64,000 nucleotides of DNA. Origin: Halichondria panicea. Lineage: Eukaryota; Porifera; Demospongiae; Suberitida; Halichondriidae. The DNA lies in contig NC_087393.1 in the NCBI RefSeq assembly GCF_963675165.1, positions 5,614,202-5,678,201 of the forward strand, read 5' to 3'. This document shows, piece by piece, positions 13,333-22,879 of this stretch. Each line of letters starts with the position of its first letter. The first letter of the stretch is position 1. The position numbers were made by a program, and so were the translations under genes. The notes beneath the pieces are model-generated. The model saw nothing but the letters and a program-made list of their open reading frames with translations, ran no database searches and was not told the DNA's origin.

Positions 13333-16300
13333 GGGGGGGGGACAAAGTAAATATTGTCATTTCCCTATAATTATAATTATGCCATAAAAGCTCCTTAGTG
13401 ATCTAGTACACACTACATCAGTCAAGTACCTCCAGTTGTTGAGGAGCATTTGGTAGAACAGGTTGTACAATGCCAGCTGGACATCAGGAGCCGTTTTCTA
13501 GAGAAATATGAATGAGAGCTGATTTATGCTCCTCAATGCATACTTCTGTCACTTTTAATACTCACACAAATTGGACAGTGATAAGGTACAGAGTGGAGTT
13601 AGTGCACATTGTACTCTGACCCACCTCCGCCATGATGGGATATATCTGGTTGAGAGTGAATGCAATGACGCTGGGCAGCAGCTCCCTCCCCCCGCCCCCT
13701 CCACCCACTCCACCCACTCCACTGCCAGGGTCTTGCACCAGGAGCTGCAGTATCCGGAGGAACCTGGGAACACATGGCGATGATTGTACAGTACAGGAAG
13801 TACATTCTTAATAATAGACAATGTGCACAGTAGGTACATGTAGTTCTTACGTACTAATAGGAATGACTTACTTCTCGATGACCTTTGACCCCAGACTGCC
13901 ATCAGAATCGAGTGCTTCCTTGAGATGTTGTTGTGTGAGTAGAGACATGAATGTCTGTGTGGTCCGCTCAGTGAGGGAGGGGCCAACCTGGGAGGGGGTA
14001 GGGTCAGGTTAAGCACTTGCATGGGTTCTTGTGGATTATTAGCAACATTGAATAATAGGCAGGTACATGCAGTGAAGCAACTCTCTCTCTCACCTGAGCC
14101 TTGAGGCTGTTGAACAGAGCCAAGAAGAAAGCCATCAGTTGATCTAGGAGGTCTGGTTGATGTAGGTAGACTGGCAGTAGGGTGATGGTCAGCTCTATGC
14201 AGGGAGAGATGGCTTTGAAAAGAAGGGTCTTGGATTTGGAACGCTCGTGTGTGAGAGAGGATACAACATCTTCCAATAATGTGATGGCTCGTTTCAGCTC
14301 TGGTTTGGCTGTGTGGGGGGTGGTGGAGTATTATCAGGTAGTGTACATGTACGTAGCAACAGACCCCCCCCACACACACAGCCCATCCCCCCACCTTGCT
14401 GCTGCAGCTGCCTGTCTTGTGTCCACCCAGACCCCAGTGACTGCAGTACAGCCGTACAGCCTGACACTAGAGTAGTGAGCTCAGTGACCCGCTCCTCCCA
14501 CTGCTGCTGATGGTCAGGCGTCTCTGGCCATGGCAGGACAAGCATGTGAACCAGTGCTCGGTGAACCATGAAATACGCCTGTGTGTGTGTGTGGTGTGTG
14601 GAGGGTAGGTTACAAGTTGTAAATACGAGAAGTTTTCGCAAAATAAAATCGATTTTCATAATACTGCAATCAAGTTACATATATCTACAATGGTAAATCT
14701 GGAGTACACAGATTTGACCTCATGTACCTTCTGTGGCAGTGCGGTGAGTTCTCCGTGGGAGGCCTTCCTCATGAGATCCCCCACAGAGCTCATGGAGGTG
14801 AGGAAGCGTGGTCGCACAGTAGTAGCAAGAGAGAGGAGGAGCTGACATGCCACAAGGGTCACCTTCTCAGGGACCTGCAGGGGACACACAACCATAATAT
14901 TATTATCTGTCAAATAAAAGCTTGCAGACAAACACAGTGCACACGCTCTGTACGTACAGATAGCTCCCCTACCTGGTGTGATATGAGAGGTAGTGATGAA
15001 TCAACGATGGTGGTGATGAGTGGAAGGAGGGTGCTCTCCAGGTGGGTGTGGTCATCTCCACGTAGAGTATCCAGGTAGAACTGTGAGAACCAATGTGTGT
15101 ACGCCTGTAGTGTGCCGAGGATCTGAGTGTGGCTGTGTGGTGTGGGCGGTGGTGGTTGCTCATTATTATAACGTATACAAACACACTGCACTACTCAGGC
15201 TTAGGAAGCAACTCTAGATAACGCTACCATCAGCATGTACCAATGAATCAGATACAATAGCTACTAGTGTGTGCCCACTCACAGTTCAATGAAGTCATGG
15301 TCCAGTATCTCAGGCATTGGGTTGGTCACGTTAAACAAAACCATGTCAGTGCTGTACTCTGCCAGGAAACAAAACTTTTTGATAAGCAACAGAGCCTCGT
15401 TTAATCTTGACGCGAATCTATCCCCAAGGAAATGCTCAGCCAAGCGCCCCATGGCCTGGAGAATAGACGTGAGGTCCTTCAAGACAGCGTGAAGCTTCTC
15501 ACATTCAGGGCCCTCCGAGATTATCAAGGTACGGCCTGAAATGAGGGGGCGGGGTTATGTTATATACTAGCTGGTTAGAAGTATTCTTGAATGGCCATAA
15601 CTTTAATTCCATCAATTCAATAATGTGTGGACAATGGCTACTCACGATTTCCCTGAGAGGAGACCATCTGGTTGAGAGTGAGGTAGACCTGGGAGTAAGC
15701 CTCCAGGGGAGGGAGCAGCAGGTGGAACGCTTCACTAGGAAACAACTCTGCCACTTTACCAATGAACTCTAGACACTGTCGTAGGAAACTCTGCCACTCT
15801 GTCTCATTCTGTGTGGCGTGTGTGGGTGGGTGGGTATGTGTGTGTGGGCGTGTGTGTGTGGCTAGAGATTCCTTGCTTTCATGTAGTAACTTACGTCATC
15901 ATCAATGGCATCATCATCAACTTCTCTGAGCTCATCGATATTGTATTGAAGCATGACCTTGTGCAGTACACTCTCCATCATCGTCACCAGCACGCCCTTG
16001 TATCTGTGGAGTGGTGTGTGGGCGGTGGTGGGGTGTGTGTGTGGGGGTGGGGGTGGGGATTTACTCAACACAAAGTAATGGACACAAAAATAGTTAGTAA
16101 AAGTTTTCTTATTTAAAGATAATTATAACATCATCTGAACTAGTACAGTCCTCTACTAGCATACGTGTATATTTAGCTACTAGTCTAGCTACCACACTCC
16201 CTTGCAGTAGCACTAGTCTAGCTACCACACTCCCTTGCAGTAGCACTAGTCTAGCTACCACACTCCCTTGCATTAGCACTAGTCTAGCTACCACACTCCC

Positions 16301-19300
16301 TTGCAGTAGCACTAGTCTAGCTACCACACTCCCTTGCAGTAGCACTAGTCTAGCTACCACACTCCCTTGCAGTAGCACTAGTCTAGCTACCACACTCCCT
16401 TGCAGTAGCACTAGTCTAGCTACCACACTCCCTTGCATTAGCACTAGTCTAGCTACCACACTCCCTTGCATTAGCACTAGTCTAGCTACCACACTCCCTT
16501 GCAGTAGCACTAGTCTAGCTACCACACTCCCTTGCAGTAGCACTAGTCTAGCTACCACACTCCCTTGCCTTGCAGTAGCACTAGTCTAGCTACTACACTC
16601 CCTTGCAGTAGCCACGTACCTCTCATAGTGATTGCCAGATGGTGGGGACTGTCTACCATAGGAGTCAGAGGACATGAGGATCAGGTGATCCAGGAACACT
16701 GCCCAGATGTCCAGACACACACAGAAGCTGTCCACCTCAGGTTGCTTGAACGTGTACTTATAGAAGAGCCCTAAGAACTCAAGCACAGGGAAGTGAGGGT
16801 TGAACTCCACTCTCTTGAGATGGGAGGACACGAACCAGAAGAAGAAGTCACTGCACTTGGCCAGGAACCTGAGAGACGAGATAAAGCAGTTGATCAAATA
16901 CACCGCACAACCACTTGCTATACATGCTATAACAAACTAACACACGTGTACTTACTTGTCATCCAGTTTAGAGAAGTCACAGCTCATTCCTTTATCATTC
17001 TCGTCCGTCAATCGCTGAAGAAGTGAGAAAGACTTCTCAAACAGCTTCATCAAAAATGCCTCAAACTCTCGTGGTACACAATTCTTGACAAGCAACTCAT
17101 TGATACAGTCCATGGCGAGGGAACCGAGGTTACCAGAGTTGTCAGTCACATCCTCCACACTGTCACAGCCGAGACTAGCAAAGTGGAAGATGGTCTCTAA
17201 AATGGCCGGTGTGATTAGACTAGAGAGTGGTATCCAACTAAAGAGATGTGCCAGACACTTGAGAGCGTACACACTGACCTCCTCCGAGGCTGAATCAAGT
17301 GGAGCAAAAGTTGAGTTTGGGAACAATGGCGATCCTTTCGGAGGAGTACCCAGGAAAGGAGCACTTAGTCGCGTCCGTAGTGGTGTCCCTAATCCAGGGG
17401 GTGGTGTGCCAAAGGGGGAGGAGCTTGCAGAGTGAGGGTGTGTGATTGGTGAGGCTGTGAAGGAGCCTGCTATGTGGGGGTTCTTTATGGGGGACACATT
17501 GGGAGAGGGTGGTGGTGTGGGTGTGAGGGACTGGCGCTGCTTCTCAGCAATAGTCTCGAGTATTTGTACCAGCACAGAGAGGATGGTGGAGACCTGCTGC
17601 TGCATGAGGTGAGAGAGGTGGTCCTTGCGCCCTGAGGAGAGGTACTCACAAGACACATTCACCAGCTCCTCTGAAGCTGTCATCAAGAAGATGAGGCCGA
17701 GGGAGGTGGTGGTCCCGTTACGAATCAGCTGTGTGTGGTGTGTGGTGTGGTGTGTGGGTGGTGTGGGTGTGTGGTGTGGTGTGTGGGTGGTGTGGGTGTA
17801 GGGGGTAATGGTATACCATAGTCACAGGCTGAGCTAGTGCTATAATTATAGAATGTGTAATAACTTAACGCCTGCTAGGATTGGCACCACTCTGTTGCTC
17901 TTTAGCACTCCTTACCATGCTAATTACACTAATGGAGGTAGTCGTGTGGAGATAACCCAATGTACCCACCCCCCCCCACCCACACACCTGTAGTATATGA
18001 CTGAAGAACTCTGGGTACTCGTGCGGCCAATCAGCTCGGCCAGTGAGGACTATGACCTTGACCAGCTTGTTCCGTATATAGGGGGGCGTGGCACTGTGAC
18101 GAGAGATGATGTGCTGCATTAAGAAGTGTCGTAGCTCAGCATGCTCCGCTGTGTCCAGGGTGGTCCACAGTCGAGTCACTATGTTCTGAGGAGGGAGGGA
18201 GTGAAGGATGGATTATCTGTGCTAGTGTTTGGTTCTGAGGAGGGAGGGAGTGAAGGATGGATTATCTGTGCTAGTGTTTGGTTCTGAGGAGGGAGGGAGT
18301 GAAGGATGGATTATCTGTGCTAGTGTTTGGTTCTGAGGAGGGAGGGAGTGAAGGATGGATTATCTGTGTTAGTGTTTGGTTCTGAGGAGGGAGGGAGTGA
18401 AGGATAGATTATCTGTGCTAGTGTTTGGTTCTGAGGAGGGAGGGAGTGAAGGATGGATTATCTGTGCTAGTGTTTGGTTCTGAGGAGGGAGGGAGTGAAG
18501 GATGGATTATCTGTGCTAGTGTTTGGTTCTGAGGAGGGAGGGAGTGAGGGATGGATTATCTGTGCTAGTGTTTGGTTCTGAGGAGGGAGGGAGTGAAGGA
18601 TGGATTATCTGTGCTAGTGTTTGGTTCTGAGGAGGGAGGGAGTGAAGGATGGATTATCTGTGCTAGTGTTTGGTTCTGAGGAGGGAGGGAGTGAGGGATG
18701 GATTATCTGTGCTAGTGTTGCCAGCTTGTCTTAACAGTTGATGCAGCACATGTGTACACCTGTAATACCATGGCAACACGGATACCATGGCAACACGGAC
18801 ACATGTATATACATGTACGTACATACAGAATATAGGCACCAGCAACAGTAGACTAATAGGAAGTATTAGCTGTTGAGTGGATGGAAGTATTGAGCTATAT
18901 AATCACTGCCGTTAACACAAGAGGGTTTCTATTAGTGTGATAATCACACGGTAGCATGTGAGTGGTCACCTCTAGTGAGTACATGAGGACATGTGTGTGA
19001 GTGGTCACCTCTAGGACATTGAGTGAGTACATGAGAACATGCTGGTTGGTAGAGTACTGCAGGAAGTGGACACAGTATCGCCACACCCCCTTCTGTTGGG
19101 AGAAGTCCTCCAGTACTTTGTCTGTGCGAGTGTGTGTATGTGTGTGGGGTCCGTCAATGGTGTGTGCGTGTGTGTGGGGTTCGTCAAGTGTGTGCGTGTG
19201 TGTGGGTGGGGGTTTGTCAATGGTGTGTATGTATTAAACTTACTTATCTGCAGTTTCTCATCGTTTGTGCTTGTGCCCGAGAAGAAGCTGTCCAGCAGGT

Positions 19301-19454
19301 TCTCTAGTTCTTTCTGAAGGCCATCCTCAGTAGTCTGAGAGAAGTACATGAATGTATCAATTATTGTAGACACAAAGAGTCAGTTATTACTACTGATGCT
19401 GTAGCCTAGCTAGGCAGTGAGTAGAGGCCTACACTCAAGGAAAGGGCTCACCAT
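11912..19454 (-). CDS. XPO6: Exportin-6 (nuclear export receptor)
   Basis: Large importin-beta/HEAT-repeat karyopherin. Family knowledge: XPO6 exports actin-profilin from the nucleus with RanGTP. Recognised along its length: N-terminus TTEDGLQKELENLLDSFF after a one-codon exon (ATG at 19452-19454), VLMYSLNVLE, PPYIRNKLVKVIVLTGRADW (about 18040), the ETIAEKQRQSLTPTPPPSP linker (about 17500), CLAHLFSWIPLSSLITP, MDCINELLVKNCVPREFE, VEFNPHFPVLEFLGLFYKYTF (part, about 16780), a DELREVDDDAIDDD block (about 15930), VACQLLLSLATTVRPRFL, KSHDLLQEEMCLCVYNMASV (about 12310), and the end DLPSFVQNLRQFVNDLRYF with SVKLS then TGA at 11912. This follows the vertebrate order from end to end and looks intact. 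Introns are short except where minisatellites expanded them. The head-to-head neighbour MED7 starts 213 bp away. Confidence 0.95.
12546..12596. repeat. TG/CG microsatellite in XPO6 intron
   Basis: (TG)n with GCGTGC interruptions just downstream, in sense, of the exon encoding LNTKHKLYSRVS. Confidence 0.85.
13097..13341. repeat. Compound (TG)n microsatellite with GCGGGG interruptions
   Basis: About 245 bp of TG with regularly spaced GCGGGGTG blocks, suggesting a higher-order minisatellite, ending in poly-G (13330-13341). It lies in an XPO6 intron; in sense it is a CA tract ending close to the acceptor TTCTTCCCAG. Every apparent reading frame through it is an artefact of the repeat. Confidence 0.95.
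16175..16612 (-). repeat. 33-bp minisatellite, about 13 units, at an XPO6 donor
   Basis: Units of TAGCTACCACACTCCCTTGC plus 13 further bases, nearly identical, single-base variants at one position (CAGTAG/CATTAG). In sense, the array begins a few bases inside the intron whose donor is GAG|GTACGTGGCTACTGCAAGG, and the unit matches the start of that intron from about position +6. 33 is a multiple of three and the unit lacks stops in one frame, which explains a long spurious frame. Confidence 0.93.
17728..17815. repeat. GT-rich short minisatellite in XPO6 intron
   Basis: Irregular GTGTGTGGTGTGGTGTGTGGGTGG units upstream of the exon beginning LIRNGTTTSLG. No other signal. Confidence 0.8.
18183..18719 (-). 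repeat. 49-bp minisatellite, about 11 units, carrying an XPO6 acceptor
   Basis: Near-identical 49-bp units (GGTTCTGAGGAGGGAGGGAG plus 29 bases). In sense each contains CACTCCCTCCCTCCTCAG followed by AAC, the same sequence as the true acceptor before exon AACATAGTGACTCGA (residues NIVTR). The intron between VLMYSLNVLE and NIVTRLW thus contains about ten decoy copies of its own 3' splice site. Confidence 0.93.
18950..19037 (-). repeat. Duplicated exon end plus splice donor in XPO6
   Basis: Two imperfect copies of a block containing, in sense, CATGT(T)CTCATGTACTCACT then (T)AGAG|GTGACCACTCAC. The first copy is the true end of the exon encoding VLMYSLNVLE with its donor; the second, about 50 bp into the intron, repeats both the exon end and the donor. 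Confidence 0.85.
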
Positions 19455-19667
19455 GGCGTCTTCTCCAGATACGTGTACGTACGTGTGGTGTGGATCGATA
19501 CTTGTTTAACAAGTATATCCAGTAAACATCGTTAGCGAAATAGCTACTTTATTACTAAGTGTTTAATCGAATGTTTCATTAACGACTCTTACCAGACGAT
19601 TCTAATTACTAGAATTCCGATTGAACTTTGAACCATCAATTCTGCAAAAGTAATATTTGAAAAAGAA
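19455..19667. promoter_or_regulatory. Bidirectional promoter interval, XPO6/MED7
   Basis: Only 213 bp separate the divergent XPO6 and MED7 start codons, so both promoters must be here, unless a UTR intron extends them. No TATA box or named motif is claimed. Confidence 0.6.
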
Positions 19668-20710
19668 ATGACAGCCCCAGAAGAGCAAGGAGTCTCTCCG
19701 TTCCCTGACCCTCCTAGTCTGTTCTATAAACTGTACACTGATGATAATATCCAGTCAGGCCGAGCCCCTCCACCTCCCACACCTGCCAAGGGACAATACA
19801 CATCATTTGGAGCTCCTTTTGATGTATGTTGAGTACGCGCATACGTCCCATCAGGCTATATTATTATACAGTATAGCTAATCTGTTATTATTATGGTTTA
19901 TCTGATTAGACCCAGGATCCACTGATACGATCACTTGATTCCCAAGGTATCCCCAAGGTTTATCCTGAGAAACATGGTACGTTATTAATCCATATTATTG
20001 TCGTTCTGAATTCGCATTCATAGATAAGAAAGCTGAGTTGAAGAAGCTCAATCGATCTATTTCAATCTGCTTTTTGGAGCTCTTGGACATCCTAATTGAC
20101 AACCCAGCATCTCCTACTGTAAGTCGTGTATCACAGATTGTTGCAGTGATTACAAACACTGGGTTTTTTTTGCAGAGGAGCCAGAAGATCAAAGATCTAA
20201 CTGATCTGTTCATCAATATGCATCACCTTATCAACGAGTTTAGGCCACATCAGGTAATGCTTGTAATGCTTATCATTTTAATCTTACACACACTCAACAT
20301 GACAGGCACGAGAGACACTGAAGGTTATCCTGGAGCGTCAGAAGAAACAACGAGACGAAGTGATCACTCAAGTACAAAGGTACTTCCACTATAGCTATGC
20401 AGTTACTATAGACACTTGATTGTACACTGATTGTGTTTATTGTCAATGCAGGTCCACTGAACAAGCTCGTATGAAACTTAAGGAATTCTCTGAATCTGTT
20501 AGAGAGTCGATGGCCACCATTCATCAAAGTGAGAGTCTGCTCGCTACTTTGGGCCCCACCACCACTGACACAGATGCAATGGACACTAGCAACATTGTCC
20601 AAGAACTTAACAAACAAACAACTAGCGGTGCAGATGAGCTGGTGGAACTACAAGACTCTGAACTATGTACTCTCATAGATTCTCTCATTTCTGGTTCAAT
20701 ACCATTATAA
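19668..20710 (+). CDS. MED7: Mediator complex subunit 7
   Basis: Small multi-exon gene; ATG at 19668, stop TAA at 20708-20710. It starts [20 protein letters not shown], a Pro-rich segment typical of MED7, then [58 protein letters not shown], and the diagnostic [20 protein letters not shown] (split by introns). The C-terminal half is a Gln/Glu/Lys-rich coiled coil with [12 protein letters not shown] at the end. Exons join in phase (e.g. 19668-19819, then the exon starting DPLIR about 19915, KKAEL about 20027, RSQKI about 20176, ARETL about 20307, STEQA about 20452). Length, roughly 225 residues, fits the family. MED7 sits in the Mediator middle module and forms a hinge with MED21; the protein is nuclear. 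Confidence 0.95.
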
Positions 20711-20918
20711 TTATTTTTCATTGAAATTGTATACACAATCTTTATTTTGCAAATATAAATTATCACATCATAAAAACATAACTCAATGACTATAATTATC
20801 ACATGAACTGTTTGTACATAGTCAGTGTGAATATATCACACTATCCTTCGATTAACTTCAATTAGCTAGTACAGCATAAACTTTACTCAAACTAAATTAC
20901 TACAGCTGTGTGAAACAG
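20711..20918. other. Convergent 3' region, MED7 and CBM21-1
   Basis: Holds the 3' UTRs of both genes. The segment 20755-20850 is repeated in inverted orientation at 22645-22745, part of the CBM21 inverted duplication. Confidence 0.7.
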
Positions 20919-21530
20919 TTATACCTGTTGAGTAGATAATATTGTGTAGTTTTTCTCTTCATTGTTGTCCCAGAACTCCATTCCATTGACCTGGTAGGCC
21001 ACAGCTAGTTCAAAACACACTCCACCATCAGTGTCCTTGCAAACTGAGTCAGAGTCAATGGTGAATTTGAACCAGTCGTGAGAGAACCCCTCAGAGCTGT
21101 CATCATAGCTCGCCATTGTGTCCTGGTATGAGGCCCAGTTGTTGTCTGTCCATCGTATGAAGATATTCTTGTGATACGCTAGATTGGCCACCATTACTGT
21201 TCCACTCAGTTTGGAATCATTAGAAAGTCGAAACTTTACTAGTTTGACAGTCGTTAAGATTTCAGGAGCAGGCAAGATCATTACTGTGGACATGCTGGAA
21301 GCAACACTAGACACAGTCACCTCCTCATCACTTTCATGATATACTTGAGTGATTCGTACTTCACCTGCAGCATCATAGTTGATTGGAGCACATGAGCTGT
21401 TGATTTCCTCATCTGATTGCAGGTCTGGATTTTTCTTGCACTTTTTATGTGTCTTTTTGCTGAAGAAGTGTCGTCCTGGACGTTTATTCTTTATCAGACG
21501 TTTCATGAACTTGATTATGTGCATCTTCAT
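20919..21530 (-). CDS. CBM21 protein, glycogen-targeting PP1 subunit type (copy 1)
   Basis: Single-exon frame of 203 codons from ATG 21530. A basic N-terminus (MKMHIIKFMKRLIKNKRPGR) and an acidic middle precede a C-terminal CBM21 domain (residues about 100-200). Visible hallmarks: LSGTVMVANLAYHKNIFIRW, the HDWFKFTIDSDS strand, CFELAVAYQVNG and the WDNNEEKNYTI signature near the end. In PPP1R3 proteins this domain binds glycogen and PP1 substrates. A canonical upstream RVxF PP1-docking motif is not obvious; KLVKF at the domain start could only loosely serve, and the paralog lacks it. So carbohydrate binding is well supported, PP1 targeting is inferred. Divergent from the 21813 gene with a 280-bp gap. 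The ending CAACAGGTATAA also looks like a splice donor, so the C-terminus may continue. Confidence 0.82.
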   Translation of the reverse strand: MKMHIIKFMKRLIKNKRPGRHFFSKKTHKKCKKNPDLQSDEEINSSCAPINYDAAGEVRITQVYHESDEEVTVSSVASSMSTVMILPAPEILTTVKLVKFRLSNDSKLSGTVMVANLAYHKNIFIRWTDNNWASYQDTMASYDDSSEGFSHDWFKFTIDSDSVCKDTDGGVCFELAVAYQVNGMEFWDNNEEKNYTILSTQQV

Positions 21531-21812
21531 ATTGAATCTAGTATACTATACTACAGAGACGACTAACTAGCTCCAGCAGCTGCCTCCCCCTCTCACTGGT
21601 TGCTTTCTACTGCACTGCACTGATGAGACTCCTGTATCTCAGGCTACGAGAATAGCGCATGCACCGTTAGCTCAAAAATGATCGGCGTAATTGTGTCATG
21701 TGATGCTATATATGTTGCCGTAGTGACTACGCTTATTATTTTTACATGCGCCAAAGTTACTTGTTGCAAAACAAGAGTTCCAATTGTCTACAGATCACAA
21801 ATCTACACTACA

Positions 21813-22610
21813 ATGAATATTCTGAAGACTCTGAAGAGGAAGCTGAGGAACAAGATCTCCTTGATGCAGGAGAAGAGACGGCGACGCAATGGCAGCAGTC
21901 TCTACCCACGCATTGTCCCCCAGCATTTGAGCCAGATAGATGTGGGGGAGGAGCTCATTCGTGCACCCTCCATCACTTCCCTACAAGAGCCTCTAACTAG
22001 AGTGCCTTCTCTCACTTCTCTGCAATCAACCTTCAGCGATTTTAACTTTGCGGAACAAGAATCACCAGAAGAGCTACCTCTAACAAGATCCCCTTCTCTC
22101 ACTTCCCTCAGCTCTGATGACCAGCCATCAAAAGAAGAAGTTCCACTAGTGGCAACAGATGAAGGATTCTGTGACTCAAGCCAACCAAAGCTGTGGCCTG
22201 TCGACACAACAAGTGATGTCCAACTGGTGGAATTGAGACTAACAGCAGATTCCAAACTGAGTGGAACAGTAATGGTGACCAATCTAGCGTATCACAAGAA
22301 TATCTTCATACGGTGGACAGACAACAACTGGGCCTCATACCAAGACACAGTGGCGAGCTATGATGACAGTTCTGAGGGGTTCTCTCACGACTGGTTCACA
22401 TTCACCATTGACTCTGACTCAGTTTGCAAGGACACTGCTGGTGGAGTGTGTTTTGAACTAGCTGTGGCCTACCAGGTCAATGGAATGGAGTACTGGGACA
22501 ACAATGAAGAGAAAAACTACACAATATTATCTACTCAATTGCAAAAGGAAAACTCTTCACAACCTGTTTCTGTTTCAAGTGGCTCGAGCTGTAGAACTGA
22601 TGCTGTATAG
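21813..22610 (+). CDS. CBM21 protein, glycogen-targeting PP1 subunit type (copy 2)
   Basis: 265 codons from ATG 21813 (MNILKTLKRKLRNKISLMQ) to TAG at 22608. An in-frame ATG at 21678 would add 45 residues, but the start of copy 1 and the remnant at 33.7 kb both align with 21813, and a CTACAG acceptor-like site lies just before it. Residues about 35-125 contain repeated short blocks of the form (L/I)TR(V/S)PS(I/L)TSL, four times, Ser-rich and probably disordered. The CBM21 domain (about 135-240) is nearly identical to that of copy 1 (KNIFIRWTDNNWASYQDT, WDNNEEKNYTI), while the N-termini share only their basic character. Role as for copy 1: likely tethers a phosphatase or another partner to glycogen. 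Confidence 0.83.
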   Translation: MNILKTLKRKLRNKISLMQEKRRRRNGSSLYPRIVPQHLSQIDVGEELIRAPSITSLQEPLTRVPSLTSLQSTFSDFNFAEQESPEELPLTRSPSLTSLSSDDQPSKEEVPLVATDEGFCDSSQPKLWPVDTTSDVQLVELRLTADSKLSGTVMVTNLAYHKNIFIRWTDNNWASYQDTVASYDDSSEGFSHDWFTFTIDSDSVCKDTAGGVCFELAVAYQVNGMEYWDNNEEKNYTILSTQLQKENSSQPVSVSSGSSCRTDAV

Positions 22611-22879
22611 ATCTAGTTAAATAACTAAAAGCTATTACTATAAAGGTTGAGGGATAGTGTGATATATTCACACTATCTGTGTACAAACAGTTCATGTGAT
22701 AATTATAGTCATTGAGTTATGTTTTTATGATGTGATATATTTGCAAAATAAAATTGTGCAATTTCATAGACTTTATCAATAATAACTGTGTTTGAGTTTT
22801 TAAAATAATTGTGGAAGTCACAAGATAATTATTCATAAAAATGGATCAAAACATGTATAAAATCAGTTATAGCTAAATA
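22611..22879. other. Convergent 3' region, CBM21-2 and UNC13-A
   Basis: AT-rich; holds both 3' UTRs and an AATAAAA polyadenylation-like signal near 22747 for CBM21-2. No gene is seen. Confidence 0.5.

Larger units (their letters stand above)
20755..22745. repeat. Large inverted duplication of the CBM21 gene
   Basis: Copy 1 domain plus 3' UTR (about 20755-21240) and copy 2 domain plus 3' UTR (about 22220-22745) are inverted and highly alike, for instance CACTATCTGTGTACAAACAG opposite its imperfect complement at 20808-20845. The centre (21241-22219) is much less similar. Confidence 0.85.

Noticed and set aside
13034-13387. Cys/Val and His/Thr repeat 'proteins' over TG/CA tracts (also 27494, 38355, 62186-62518)
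   Set aside because: Dinucleotide repeats are open in several frames on both strands; no gene signal.
16109-16558. 11-residue repeat protein on the minus strand
   Set aside because: A 33-bp intronic array directly after an XPO6 donor; the XPO6 frame continues in the next exon (RYKGVLV).
21678-21812. N-terminal extension of CBM21 copy 2 with a hydrophobic stretch
   Set aside because: The paralog and the remnant align from ATG 21813; the extension probably is 5' UTR or intron.
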